Source: Natranaerofaba carboxydovora (GTDB lineage: Bacteria; Bacillota; Natranaerobiia; Natranaerobiales; Natranaerofabaceae). Taken from it: a stretch of DNA of 64,000 nucleotides. Location of the stretch: positions 2,798,501 through 2,862,500 of the forward strand of contig NZ_CP054394.1 of the NCBI RefSeq assembly GCF_022539405.1, written 5' to 3'. Positions 55,308-64,000 of the stretch are shown in pieces (the stretch's first letter is position 1; each line of letters starts with the position of its first letter). The notes under the pieces are model-generated. The model was not told the DNA's origin and ran no database searches. It was given only the letters and a program-made list of their open reading frames with translations. Position numbers and translations under genes: made by a program.

Positions 55308-56218
55308 CTATAGCCCTCCAGCTTATCTTCATTTTCAATATAATCTAATAGTTTTTCACAAGTTGGAGACAAAACTCTTCCTTTGTGATAAATACTATAA
55401 AATTCACGCTTAAAATCAATACCTTTTATTTTGTATTTTAATAAACTGTCCTCTTCACTAAGACAATGCCTAGAAAGAATTGACACTCCAAATCCTTCCT
55501 TGACAAAGCTTTTTACACTTTCTATGCTGTCAACTTCTAAAATTATATTTAAGGAGTTTATGTCTTTTTTAAATTCTTTTTGTAGATAATCTTCAAAGGT
55601 TTTGAGGGTTGCAGAGCCTCCACGCCTTATTATAAAAGGCATGTCCACAATCTTTTCAAGTTGTATTTCGCTATTATTATCTGCAATATTTTTTAATTTT
55701 GAATTGTTAGGTGAAATCAAAATAAGTTCATCATCCTGGAAATAAATATTTTCTATCTTATCAGATGTATACTTTTTACCAACAAAGCCCAGGTCAGCTT
55801 CATAATTTAATATTTTGTCGTATACGTCATCCGAGTTGGAAATGGAAATTTCAAATTTAACTTCGGGGTATCTTACGTTGAATTTCTTTAATAAGGAGGG
55901 AAGTAAGTAGTTTCCAGGAGTTTGACTGGCAATAATTTTAACAGTTCCTTTAATTTGATCTTTGTATTCTTGAAAACTTTCCCTTGCTCTCTTCATTAAA
56001 TCTAGTACATCTAAAGCATAAGGATAGAAATTTTCACCTGCAGGTGTCAAAACAACTTTCCTACCTCTCCTCTCAAATAAAGATAGACCTAAATCTTTCT
56101 CTAACTGAAAAATATGGGAGCTTACAGTTGGTTGAGTTAAAAAAAGTTCCTGTGCAGCCTTTGAAAAATTCCCCGTTCTACAAATGCTGACAAAAACTTC
56201 TAGCTGGCGAAAATCCAA
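55304..56218 (-). CDS. LysR-family transcriptional regulator
   Basis: A 304-residue regulator with an N-terminal winged helix (MDFRQLEVFVSICRTGNFS, AAQELFLTQPTVSSHIFQLE) and a periplasmic-binding-like effector domain. The start is TTG after GGAGG. It is coupled by a 4-bp overlap to the large surface-protein gene downstream, unusual for LysR genes, which are generally divergent from their target. The regulated gene is not obvious. Confidence 0.9.
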   Translation of the reverse strand: MDFRQLEVFVSICRTGNFSKAAQELFLTQPTVSSHIFQLEKDLGLSLFERRGRKVVLTPAGENFYPYALDVLDLMKRARESFQEYKDQIKGTVKIIASQTPGNYLLPSLLKKFNVRYPEVKFEISISNSDDVYDKILNYEADLGFVGKKYTSDKIENIYFQDDELILISPNNSKLKNIADNNSEIQLEKIVDMPFIIRRGGSATLKTFEDYLQKEFKKDINSLNIILEVDSIESVKSFVKEGFGVSILSRHCLSEEDSLLKYKIKGIDFKREFYSIYHKGRVLSPTCEKLLDYIENEDKLEGYR

Positions 56219-56250
56219 AAGAACTCCTCCATTGAAATTACTTAAGATTT

Positions 56251-56292
56251 AAAAACAAAACTTTGTTCATATGACTTTTTGGCACCAGAATC
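56251..56292. repeat. Dispersed repeat family 2, end fragment
   Basis: On the minus strand, GATTCTGGTGCCAAAAAGTC followed by ATATGAACAAAGTTTTG, the best match to the fragment at 36180-36218. It lies in the 5' region of the LysR gene and may affect its promoter. Confidence 0.55.
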
Positions 56293-56370
56293 ATATACTA
56301 TGTCTTATTATATAACAAATCGACAAAGATTTCCATATCTTTTGCTTTTTATTTGTAATAATACTTAAAT

Positions 56371-57321
56371 TTAATAATAACCATTTGTAACAAACAGTAT
56401 GGCACCTAACCCCAGTCCCGCACTTATGGCATAAATAAACAAAACCGTCTGTTTGTGGCTCAACCCTAATCTTAGCAACCTGTGATGCAAGTGATCACCA
56501 TCTGCCTGAAAAATAGGTTTATGACATTTGAACCTGCGCACTATAGCAAAACATGTATCAAAAATTGGAACTCCTAAAATTAAAACTGGTATCATGAAAG
56601 TAATCAAAGTAACACTCTTTAAAAGACCCATTACCGATATACCTGCAACAACGAACCCTAAAAATAATGCACCACAATCCCCTAAAAAAATCTTCGCCGG
56701 GTGAAAATTATGAGGGAAAAATCCGATTACACCACCCAAAAGGGCAAGGCTTACCAAAGCAATTAAAGGCTGTCCAGTTTTTAGTGCTACAAGGGCAAAA
56801 ATAAACAAAGCTATCCCCGTAACCCCTGAGGCAAGTCCATCAAGACCATCTATAAGGTTGACCGCATTACTAACTCCCACCAGCCAAAAGATAGTAACTG
56901 GTATGCTCAAAACACCTAAATATATTAACCCTTCAAAAGGTGCTGAAAGATAAATGACCTGGCTTCCAAAGGCTACAAAAATTAAAGCAGCTATAATCTG
57001 TCCTAACAGCTTATATATTGGTCTTATGTTATAAATATCATCTATTATACCTACAAACAAAATAACAAGTCCACCCATTATCAAACCCATTAATGATATA
57101 AGTTCATCAAATGGTAGGTAAATCAAAAGGCTAATAATAAACGCAAGAAATATTGCAACTCCACCTAACCGGGGCATTATTTTTTTATGTACTTTTCTTT
57201 CACTCGGTTCATCAACTGCACCTACTTTGAAAGATAAATATTTTACTAAAGGTGTTAAACAAAAACTAATAAGAACCCCCGTTAAAAAAACCTTTATTAT
57301 TAGCAAGGTTGAGATCTCCAT
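56371..57321 (-). CDS. tagO: Undecaprenyl-phosphate GlcNAc-1-phosphate transferase (TagO/WecA family)
   Basis: A 316-residue GT4-type membrane transferase with about ten helices. It has the catalytic motif regions GIIDDIYNIRPIYKL, NLIDGLDGLASG, FLGDCGALFLGF and DGDHLHHRLLRLGLS. It starts wall polymer or secondary polymer synthesis by placing a sugar phosphate on the lipid carrier. It fits the other locus members (LCP, TagA-like, CsaB). The ATG follows GGAGG. Confidence 0.93.
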   Translation of the reverse strand: MEISTLLIIKVFLTGVLISFCLTPLVKYLSFKVGAVDEPSERKVHKKIMPRLGGVAIFLAFIISLLIYLPFDELISLMGLIMGGLVILFVGIIDDIYNIRPIYKLLGQIIAALIFVAFGSQVIYLSAPFEGLIYLGVLSIPVTIFWLVGVSNAVNLIDGLDGLASGVTGIALFIFALVALKTGQPLIALVSLALLGGVIGFFPHNFHPAKIFLGDCGALFLGFVVAGISVMGLLKSVTLITFMIPVLILGVPIFDTCFAIVRRFKCHKPIFQADGDHLHHRLLRLGLSHKQTVLFIYAISAGLGLGAILFVTNGYY

Positions 57322-57359
57322 TTTTGATTACCTCCGTTACTAAAGAAATTAACGTTATA

Positions 57360-58295
57360 TTATATCAATTCATCAATAGTTTCTCTAGCTTCATTTTTGT
57401 CAACTTCATAATACCACAAACCATTGATCACTTTACTCTCACCGTCTAAAACCTCTGTTGACATGTCATCCCAATTCACCTGAAAAAAGGATGTACTTAA
57501 AGATAATATTTCAGATATTTTGAAGTCCATCACCACATTATCTGCAACTTCATCAGCTAGTCTTCTTACTTTGAATACATTACCGGGTCTCATCACTTCA
57601 TTAGCCATTTCTTTTAGAAATTTTTGCTGTCTCTGAACTCTTCCAATGTCCGCATCAGCACCTCCGCGCCACCTTACATAACCGAGTGCGTCTTTACCAT
57701 CTAAAACTTGTTTCCCTTCATCTAAGTCCACTATAACTTCATCAAGCGCATCATCGTAGTAATACATATCCTGTTCAACATGCATCTGGACTCCACCAAC
57801 AATATCAACCACATTTTGAAACCCATCAAAGTTTACTCTTACATAATTATGAATGTTTATATCCAAAAAGTCCTGCAAGGTTTCTTTAAGGTAGCTAGCT
57901 CCTCCATAAGCATAAGCGTGATTAATCCTCTCATAACCTCTTCCTGGTAGTTTTACCCTGGTATCCCTTGGTATAGATACAAGACCGACTTCTTTAGTAC
58001 TGCTATCATATCTTGCAAGCATAATAGTATCTGACCTAGCATTTCCTTCGTCACTATCTACACCAATTAGAAGTACATTTAATACAGAATCATCAATAAT
58101 GTCATCAACATCTTCTTCACCATTTAGGGAACCATTCTCCTTCTTGTCTTCAGCACTTGAACCATTTTTTTCATCTAATGGCTCATATATAATGCCATGC
58201 AAATCAAATACAGAATATGCTAAATAAAACAATAATAATACACCAATAACTGCTCCAAAAGCAGCTATATATTTATAGTTAAGAAATTTTTTCAT
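57360..58295 (-). CDS. LytR-CpsA-Psr (LCP) family ligase
   Basis: A 311-residue protein with one N-terminal membrane helix (about 10-30), an acidic Asn/Gly/Glu/Asp-rich linker and an LCP domain: LLIGVDSDEGNARSDTIMLA, SIPRDTRVKLPG, VDFDGF-type strand and YVRWRGGADADIGRVQRQQ. LCP enzymes transfer lipid-linked polymers to peptidoglycan outside the cell. Its gene is placed next to tagO. Confidence 0.94.
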   Translation of the reverse strand: MKKFLNYKYIAAFGAVIGVLLLFYLAYSVFDLHGIIYEPLDEKNGSSAEDKKENGSLNGEEDVDDIIDDSVLNVLLIGVDSDEGNARSDTIMLARYDSSTKEVGLVSIPRDTRVKLPGRGYERINHAYAYGGASYLKETLQDFLDINIHNYVRVNFDGFQNVVDIVGGVQMHVEQDMYYYDDALDEVIVDLDEGKQVLDGKDALGYVRWRGGADADIGRVQRQQKFLKEMANEVMRPGNVFKVRRLADEVADNVVMDFKISEILSLSTSFFQVNWDDMSTEVLDGESKVINGLWYYEVDKNEARETIDELI

Positions 58296-58445
58296 ATTTC
58301 ACACTCCATCTTGTTTTTTAGACGAAAAATTTTATAATAAGTTACGGATAATACGGCAAAAAATTGCTGTTTCAGAATATATAATTCTAAATTTAGGGCT
58401 TGTTATCCTTTTTAAAAAATTTCCCTATAGTAGCACAACATTACA

Positions 58446-59174
58446 TTATCCGTTTAATTTTTCTTTAATTACTTTCATAATAAATATTGGCAAAGCTCTT
58501 ATTCGCCATATTCTTTTAGGCTCTTGAATCAGCCGATAAAGCCATTCTAAATAGAGTTTTTGCATTATAACTGGAGCTCTTTTCTTTTCTCCAACAAGAA
58601 CATCAAAGCTGCCACCGACCCCTATCCCAAGCGAAAAGTTCAATTTATCTTGATTTTTGGCCAACCATCTCTCCTGTCTAGGCGAACCCATACCAACTAA
58701 TAGGACGTCATATTCTTGTTCTTTCAACTCATCTATAATCTTTTTTTCTTCTTTTTCATCAAAATAACCGTGATGAGTTTTGATACTAATTCCTGGATAA
58801 TCATTGATTAATTTTACTTCTACTTTTTTGGCAACTTCTTTAGAGCCGCCAAGGAAGTAAAACCTATATTCCCTTTGATTTCCTAATTCTAACAAGGATT
58901 TTACAAGATCTACGCCTGCAACCCTTTCTTTTAGACTATTATTCAGTATTTTTGAGGCTAGAATTACTCCTGCTCCATCAGGCACCACCAGGTCAGCATC
59001 TTTGATAATTTCTTTGAATTCAGGGTCTTTGTCAGCATAAAGAATTATTTCTGAGTTAGGGGTAACTACGGTTTTATTCATGCCGTTCTCTATAAAGTTT
59101 TTGCTTATATTTATGGCCTCTTTGTAATCAACATTATCTATCGGTACACCTAAGATTTGAACTTTATCAGTCAT
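58446..59174 (-). CDS. tagA: WecG/TagA/CpsF-family glycosyltransferase
   Basis: A 242-residue GT26 enzyme with KTVVTPNSEIILYA near the start, VPDGAGVILASK, FYFLGGSKEVA and GMGSPRQERWLAKN, then a hydrophobic C-terminal patch rich in Arg for membrane binding. In wall teichoic acid synthesis TagA adds ManNAc to the GlcNAc lipid; a similar second step is inferred here. ATG 59174 fits the AGGTGA site; CsaB overlaps it by 8 bp. Confidence 0.93.
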   Translation of the reverse strand: MTDKVQILGVPIDNVDYKEAINISKNFIENGMNKTVVTPNSEIILYADKDPEFKEIIKDADLVVPDGAGVILASKILNNSLKERVAGVDLVKSLLELGNQREYRFYFLGGSKEVAKKVEVKLINDYPGISIKTHHGYFDEKEEKKIIDELKEQEYDVLLVGMGSPRQERWLAKNQDKLNFSLGIGVGGSFDVLVGEKKRAPVIMQKLYLEWLYRLIQEPKRIWRIRALPIFIMKVIKEKLNG

Positions 59175-60285
59175 TTTCATCACCTATTAAGTTTATTGCC
59201 AGATCGATATTCTCTGCGGCTCTTTCTCTAATTAACTCTTTTTGATATTTTATTTCTTTTTTGATATAAGTTTTTTCTTGCAGATATCTTTCTATGTTTT
59301 CAAAGCTTGAATTATAATCTAAGCTATCAATATCGCTTATAGAATCAAGCTCTAGCTGCTCCAAAAAAGCATCTACTTTTGGGTCATAAGAAATACCTAA
59401 CGGCAAAGTGTTTCCAATAGCAGAAAAAATAAGCGAGTGAAGCCTTACTCCAATCAAAATATCCATCTCAGAGATAATCCCTAAAACCTCTTCAGGAGTG
59501 TAATTATTTTTTATCATCTTAGCTTCTAAGTTATTTTCCTCTGCTTTTTTCATTGCATACTGGCTTATTTCCAAATCATCTAGGTGTTTAAAGGGAATAA
59601 ATATGATATTATATTCTGGATAATTTTCTTTTATTTCTTTTAACAGCTTAATAAGTGAGTCTATATACTTATTATCTTTCCATGGCCTAATAGAAACTCC
59701 AAGACAAAAACCATTTTCAGTAAAAGAAGTTAAGGATTCATTTGATAAAATTTCTTCGATTTTAGACTTGTCATTGGGATATAACAGATAGGCAAGGTCT
59801 GCTGTATAATGGATATCTTTTTTTACTCCAAGACTTTCTAAAAATAACTTTGACTTTTCATCTCTTACAGAAATAGCATCAACTCTATTTAATGTATATT
59901 TTATTGCCTTTTTAAAAAACACACTATTAACAGGCCCAACGCCCTGTGCACAAAAGAATACAGGAACTCTAAGGATTTTTGCAAGGGCTATTATACCCAA
60001 ATAATACGGGATTGTCTTTTTGCCTGTCACATCTTGTAGAAGGCTACCCCCACCACTGATTAATAGGTCTGCAGATTTTAGTTCCTTTATAATATTTTTT
60101 ATATCAGTCTTAGACATAGCATCTATTTCATAAGCTGAAGAAGTTTTTGCTGGATTATTAGAGATTACGACAGGCTTAAAGTCCTTTATTCTTTTATTAA
60201 GCTCTTTTAGTAATACAGCAATCAGTGCCTCGTCACCTATGTTATCCGAGCCGTAATAACCTGAAAAGACGACTTTTGTAGTCAT
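59167..60285 (-). CDS. csaB: Polysaccharide pyruvyl transferase CsaB
   Basis: A 372-residue protein: FSGYYGSDNIGDEALIAVLL, LISGGGSLLQDVTGKKTIPYYL, AQGVGPV and GVRLHSLIFSAIG. CsaB adds pyruvate ketals to the secondary wall polymer so that SLH-domain surface proteins can bind. No SLH-domain protein is encoded in the window. ATG 60285 lies inside the end of the DUF5693 gene and has a weak GGTGG site; 14 codons upstream is another start, less similar to the family. Confidence 0.93.
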   Translation of the reverse strand: MTTKVVFSGYYGSDNIGDEALIAVLLKELNKRIKDFKPVVISNNPAKTSSAYEIDAMSKTDIKNIIKELKSADLLISGGGSLLQDVTGKKTIPYYLGIIALAKILRVPVFFCAQGVGPVNSVFFKKAIKYTLNRVDAISVRDEKSKLFLESLGVKKDIHYTADLAYLLYPNDKSKIEEILSNESLTSFTENGFCLGVSIRPWKDNKYIDSLIKLLKEIKENYPEYNIIFIPFKHLDDLEISQYAMKKAEENNLEAKMIKNNYTPEEVLGIISEMDILIGVRLHSLIFSAIGNTLPLGISYDPKVDAFLEQLELDSISDIDSLDYNSSFENIERYLQEKTYIKKEIKYQKELIRERAAENIDLAINLIGDEND

Positions 60286-62131
60286 ATTCCATCCACCTTC
60301 TATAAGCATATACAAGGCCTGTTCCAAGGATAAGGCCTAAAGCTGCTCCAAATATTTCTCTTGCAAAAGATACCATTATTGGTGTGTGAACATGGGCAAA
60401 ACTGTTTATTGTATTTATTGGACCCATTAGTCCAATTAGAACCAACCAGATATATTTTTTGTCTTTTAGTGTCAGGTAAATCCCTATAAATAACAGAGGA
60501 TAACCAAACAAAAATGATTTAAACCTGGGGCGGATTTGAAATATACTTTCAAGGTAGTTTCTTACTTCTATCTCAAAATCACTAACTGCGATCAGAGGGT
60601 CATTGCCCGCCCTGGTCAAAAACACTCCTACAACAGATATTACTAACAATCCAAGTATTATATGCTTTAATAAAATCGGGCTGTTAAACAATTTATAAAA
60701 ACTTTTCATGAGTTTATCAATATTTTTATATTGGAGGTAAAATAAATATATAAATCCAATAACAAAAGGTAAAATAAGTGCTAGTCTCACACCTCTAAAC
60801 ATATTCACCTGTAATAAATAACTGCTATCTAAAAGTACTCCCTGTAAAGTCACGCCACCCAAAAGGGCTATAAGCATTGAAAAACCAAATAGTAAAAGGG
60901 TGTTTTTATAACTTTGGTCTCTAGAGTTAGAATTATATATATAATTTAACAGCCACACCGGCGTCAGTACAGCAATTGCAAAGGCAGCAAGGGCATATAT
61001 TAAATTTATTTTTAATGTATAAGTTGTTAACAGTAATAGCATCCCTGCCACAAAAAGAGGTATAGGTAATTTTTTGTTGAAATTTCCTGAATAAAAGCTT
61101 ATATAAGCGGTCAATGAAACCATAATTAAATATCTAAGCAGTGTCATCCCCCCTATAAACTCAAAAGGGGAGGAGCTGCCTAGATAATATCCACTGTCCT
61201 GCAGGTTAGCAGTTAAGTCATTTAAAAAGTGCAGGGTTTCTTCTCCTTCCTCAAAAGGCTTTAGGTACAATACCCTGACATTTCTCTCTTCTACAGCTCT
61301 TGTAAACTGTCTTAGGGCACCATCGATCTCAAGAGAGTCAAGGGTTGCATCCCTGGTGCTGTGAACTCTGACCATATTATTATAATTCATATTTTGTGCA
61401 AGCATATCACTGCCATCTTGAGTTGCCACAAAAGGTTCTATATACCCAAACTTAATCTGATTTTCCATAAGAAAACTAGCCAGAGCTTCAATTTCATCAG
61501 GATAGCCTACTATTTCTTCTCCAGAAAAAATTATCGTATCAAACTCAGGAAGTTCACTTTTTAACCGATTAAACTTGTCCAAAGAACTATCATCAGGTAT
61601 CCTTGGTACAAAGCCAAGCCCACTTTCTTGTATATTATCTATTGCTTCTTTTGAGTATAGTATAGGTTCATCTATTAATTCTTCTCCTTCTTCGGAAATC
61701 ATTATCACATTATCATAAAATTCTACTTCATCATTAAACTCAGGATCTTCACTAATTACATTGTATATCTGTGTCCTTAGTCCTTCGTTTTCTATTAATA
61801 AGTAAACATTATCTCTATTTATAGGAAAATCAACATTTTCAAATCCTGCCCCTGCAACTTCCTTGTAAAATGTCAGTTCATCACCCTGTATAGAAATTAT
61901 CTCCCCATCGCTTTCTAGATCACTTAAACTTGACATATCCAAAGCTACAGAAGTAAGGCCAGAGTCTTTTAAACTGGGAAGCTTGTCAATTTGTTCTTCT
62001 GATTTTAAAGAATCATAATCCATTACCAAATCAACAGCTTTATTTTGACTTTCTATGCTGTGTTTAGTAAAACCAAGATAAAGCGCTATTATTAAACCTA
62101 GAAAAATCAGTATTTTAAAACCAGTTTTCAT
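60242..62131 (-). CDS. DUF5693 membrane protein
   Basis: A 629-residue protein with one N-terminal helix, an extracytoplasmic domain (about 25-320) and a C-terminal block of about nine membrane helices. It has the layout of DUF5693 proteins that are found next to CsaB in Firmicutes. The function is unknown; a role in presenting or exporting the wall polymer for pyruvylation is guessed from context. It overlaps csaB by 44 bp, so the two are translationally coupled. Confidence 0.85.
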   Translation of the reverse strand: MKTGFKILIFLGLIIALYLGFTKHSIESQNKAVDLVMDYDSLKSEEQIDKLPSLKDSGLTSVALDMSSLSDLESDGEIISIQGDELTFYKEVAGAGFENVDFPINRDNVYLLIENEGLRTQIYNVISEDPEFNDEVEFYDNVIMISEEGEELIDEPILYSKEAIDNIQESGLGFVPRIPDDSSLDKFNRLKSELPEFDTIIFSGEEIVGYPDEIEALASFLMENQIKFGYIEPFVATQDGSDMLAQNMNYNNMVRVHSTRDATLDSLEIDGALRQFTRAVEERNVRVLYLKPFEEGEETLHFLNDLTANLQDSGYYLGSSSPFEFIGGMTLLRYLIMVSLTAYISFYSGNFNKKLPIPLFVAGMLLLLTTYTLKINLIYALAAFAIAVLTPVWLLNYIYNSNSRDQSYKNTLLLFGFSMLIALLGGVTLQGVLLDSSYLLQVNMFRGVRLALILPFVIGFIYLFYLQYKNIDKLMKSFYKLFNSPILLKHIILGLLVISVVGVFLTRAGNDPLIAVSDFEIEVRNYLESIFQIRPRFKSFLFGYPLLFIGIYLTLKDKKYIWLVLIGLMGPINTINSFAHVHTPIMVSFAREIFGAALGLILGTGLVYAYRRWMEYDYKSRLFRLLRLG

Positions 62132-62245
62132 ATAATGAGTACTCCTTTAGTAAGCTTTTCTAAGCAGCTGAAATTAGGCCTGTCTATATAATTTTAACCT
62201 ACACCTTATCGTTATAGCAAGTAAAATAAAAGTAAATTAAAATCT

Positions 62246-62791
62246 CTAATCCCTCTCCTTTTCGTACTCTCCTCTAACCATTAAAATCATGTAGGTGTCT
62301 GCTTCTACCCCTCTTCCATCAGCCCTTGGCACTAGCAGATGATGATTGAGGGGTACATCATCACCCTCTCTAAGGTCAACCCCTTTAGTCAAATCAGATA
62401 TCCCACCTGAGTCTGAGTCCATTATCACACCTTCACCTGTTCTAGAAATTATCTCTGCACTCTCCCCAGCGATCAATCTTTCGTCTTCTTCTAGTTCTAC
62501 TATTTCAAACACATCAAAGCTCTTTCCTTCTTCTACTTCTTCGCCTTCTTCTCCATCTATATCAGGTTCTTCAGCTTCTTCTTTATCTAACTCTTCTCTA
62601 TCAATATACTCACCTATCATCTCTTCAAAATTCTCTTCCAACTCTGGGATTAAAACTTCATCAATATAGCTTTTAGTTAGTAAAGGGTCATCCTCTGAAC
62701 CAGGCTCACCGTATGTACCTCCTAGCACAACCTGCCAGGCAAATATAACCAGAATCACTGTTAGGCCTAAAACTGTGATCACTCTTTTCAA
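62246..62791 (-). CDS. Secreted acidic protein of unknown function
   Basis: A 181-residue protein with an N-terminal signal or anchor (VITVLGLTVILVIFAWQVV) and a highly acidic middle (EEAEEPDIDGEEGEEVEEG). The C-terminal 80 residues are beta-rich (FEIVELEEDERLIAGESA). The start is TTG after GGGAGGGAGC. It precedes the DUF5693/csaB genes and may belong to the surface locus. I do not recognise a family. Confidence 0.7.
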   Translation of the reverse strand: MKRVITVLGLTVILVIFAWQVVLGGTYGEPGSEDDPLLTKSYIDEVLIPELEENFEEMIGEYIDREELDKEEAEEPDIDGEEGEEVEEGKSFDVFEIVELEEDERLIAGESAEIISRTGEGVIMDSDSGGISDLTKGVDLREGDDVPLNHHLLVPRADGRGVEADTYMILMVRGEYEKERD

Positions 62792-62877
62792 AATAGCTCC
62801 CTCCCGAACTTTGTTTAGGTTAATTTTACGTCAAAAAAAGCAAAAACTCAAGGAAACAGCCAATATTTAGCCGCCCA

Positions 62878-63942
62878 TTATTTGACATAAAAGGGGTTGA
62901 TTATAATCCAGTTTTTATGTTTTTTGTGAGATAAGTGCAAATTATAAGTTCCCTTTTTTAAGTATAATTTTTCCTCTACAGGTAATTTGAAAATTTGGAT
63001 CCCTTCATAAGACTCAATTAATAGACTCGCTGACTTATCTTTCCTCCCACCATCAAACCCTACAAATAAATCATACCTTCCCTGGGGAACAAAATCTCCT
63101 GGAAGATAAATATTATCTTTGTTATCTTTGAGGTATACTAAAAGTCCATCACCTTTTTCTATTCTATCATAGCAAATGTATAAGTTTCCTTTTTTTATTG
63201 CTTTTAATAAAGCTTCTCTTGCATTTTTTACATCGTTATTTTTTTTAAACTCATGCAGGGGAGTATCTAAATAAATATAATTATTACCGCTGCTAAATAA
63301 ATATTTATAGCTTAATATTTTAAACTTAAAAGGTCCCACCTTAAATATTGGAGCATGTGCGTCTGAGCCGATAATTCCTGTTACTTTTTTCTTTTTGGTA
63401 AGTTCCTTCCATTTTGCATAAGATTTTGGATTTGGAGATCTGATATAAGCCAGGTCATTGATAAAATTAGCATACACAGCATGTAATAAGGTTTTAGCAC
63501 CGTCCCTCCATTCCGAAGAGTAATTCGATACTTCCATCCCATCGAACCCCTCAAGGTCAAAATCCGTCCAGGGAAAAGTACGTCCGTTATTAACAAGGGG
63601 CGAACCATTTTCGTAAGGATGTGCAATTATTCCAATGCCACCTTTTTCTTTTACTTCACTGATAATTTCTTTTGGGTTTTCTTCGTTATTTTGGATAACT
63701 TCATCTAACCCGAGTACCAAATAATGATTTTTGACTCGATTGACTTCTTGTCCTACCAAAACCAAAGTATCACCATAAAAGCCTTCAAGGCCCATTTCTT
63801 TTCCTCTTAAATGTTCATGATCATTTATCACTATAAAGTCTAGCCCGGCTTTATTCGCATCCTCTGCTATCTCCTCTATCGATGACGTACCATCGGAAAG
63901 GTTTGAGTGTATGTGTATGTTACCTCTAGCAATATATTTCAA
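62878..63942 (-). CDS. PHP-domain metal-dependent phosphoesterase (CehA/McbA-like)
   Basis: A 354-residue protein with a PHP fold: GNIHIHSNLSDGTSS (first metal His pair), VINDHEH, GIIAHPYENG and GSDAHAP. The family includes phosphoesterases and other metal hydrolases. The C-terminal 100 residues are beta-rich. The start is TTG after GAGAGGTGA; the same frame is open to the window edge, so a longer N-terminus is not excluded. Its substrate is unknown; the adjacent surface locus suggests a wall-linked role but does not prove it. Confidence 0.85.
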   Translation of the reverse strand: MKYIARGNIHIHSNLSDGTSSIEEIAEDANKAGLDFIVINDHEHLRGKEMGLEGFYGDTLVLVGQEVNRVKNHYLVLGLDEVIQNNEENPKEIISEVKEKGGIGIIAHPYENGSPLVNNGRTFPWTDFDLEGFDGMEVSNYSSEWRDGAKTLLHAVYANFINDLAYIRSPNPKSYAKWKELTKKKKVTGIIGSDAHAPIFKVGPFKFKILSYKYLFSSGNNYIYLDTPLHEFKKNNDVKNAREALLKAIKKGNLYICYDRIEKGDGLLVYLKDNKDNIYLPGDFVPQGRYDLFVGFDGGRKDKSASLLIESYEGIQIFKLPVEEKLYLKKGTYNLHLSHKKHKNWIIINPFYVK

Positions 63943-64000
63943 AGTGTCACCTCTCCCACAAATAAGTTTTTTATCTTCGACGATTACATAGGTCAGCGTA

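Noticed and set aside
1-64000. CRISPR array, tRNA or rRNA genes, prophage or transposase genes
   Set aside because: No regularly spaced direct repeats, cloverleaf-like sequences or recognisable phage or transposase proteins were found on reading both strands.

Overview
The window is AT-rich, gene-dense DNA from a low-GC, endospore-forming, probably anaerobic Firmicute. Spore genes (SpoIIM-like, SpoVB-like, spore photoproduct lyase), DegS/DegU-type two-component pairs, TTG/GTG starts with strong GGAGG sites and a Gram-positive wall-polymer locus support this. Many proteins are rich in Asp and Glu, which fits a salt-adapted lineage such as the Natranaerobiales; that placement is inference. Nearly all genes are on the minus strand. 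I see no rRNA, tRNA, CRISPR array or intact transposase.

Layout. 0.2-9.0 kb: a DUF192 gene and a complete Tad/Flp pilus operon (two Flp pilins, prepilin peptidase, TadE, TadG, CpaB, TadZ, TadA, TadB, TadC). 9.3-13.9 kb: two paralogous DegS/DegU modules around a small membrane protein. 14-23 kb: amidase, SpoVB-like flippase, cyclodeaminase-like protein, MetK, FabZ, a HesB-like selenoprotein that is invisible to ordinary gene callers, SfsA, and a VWA/MoxR pair. 23.6-33.5 kb: a chemotaxis operon (coiled-coil protein, STAS, CheY, CheA, CheR, CheD, CheB, MCP, CheW). 34-40 kb: spore photoproduct lyase, GAPDH, a helical-repeat protein, a membrane hydrolase and a DUF3048 lipoprotein. 40.3-44 kb: a selenium-type cluster (TusA-like, LysR, YedE-like transporter) followed by a split-Soret-type dihaem cytochrome with an in-frame UGA. 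44-51.9 kb: ThiI, cysteine desulfurase, MurJ, a CCA-adding-enzyme-like gene interrupted by a frameshift in an A9 run, a FliK/FlhB2-like pair and SpoIIM. 52-64 kb: a large beta-propeller/transglutaminase surface protein coupled to a LysR gene, then a wall-polymer locus (TagO-like, LCP, TagA, CsaB, DUF5693) and a PHP hydrolase.

The most notable content is selenium biology. Two genes carry in-frame UGA codons, each at a family-conserved Cys-type position and each followed at the proper distance by a SECIS-like hairpin; one lies next to TusA/YedE/LysR genes of the type linked to selenium metabolism. Two families of short dispersed elements with terminal inverted repeats occur in intergenic DNA. 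One family has outer arms that differ between copies but pair within each copy, and members of both families bracket the HesB-like selenoprotein gene.
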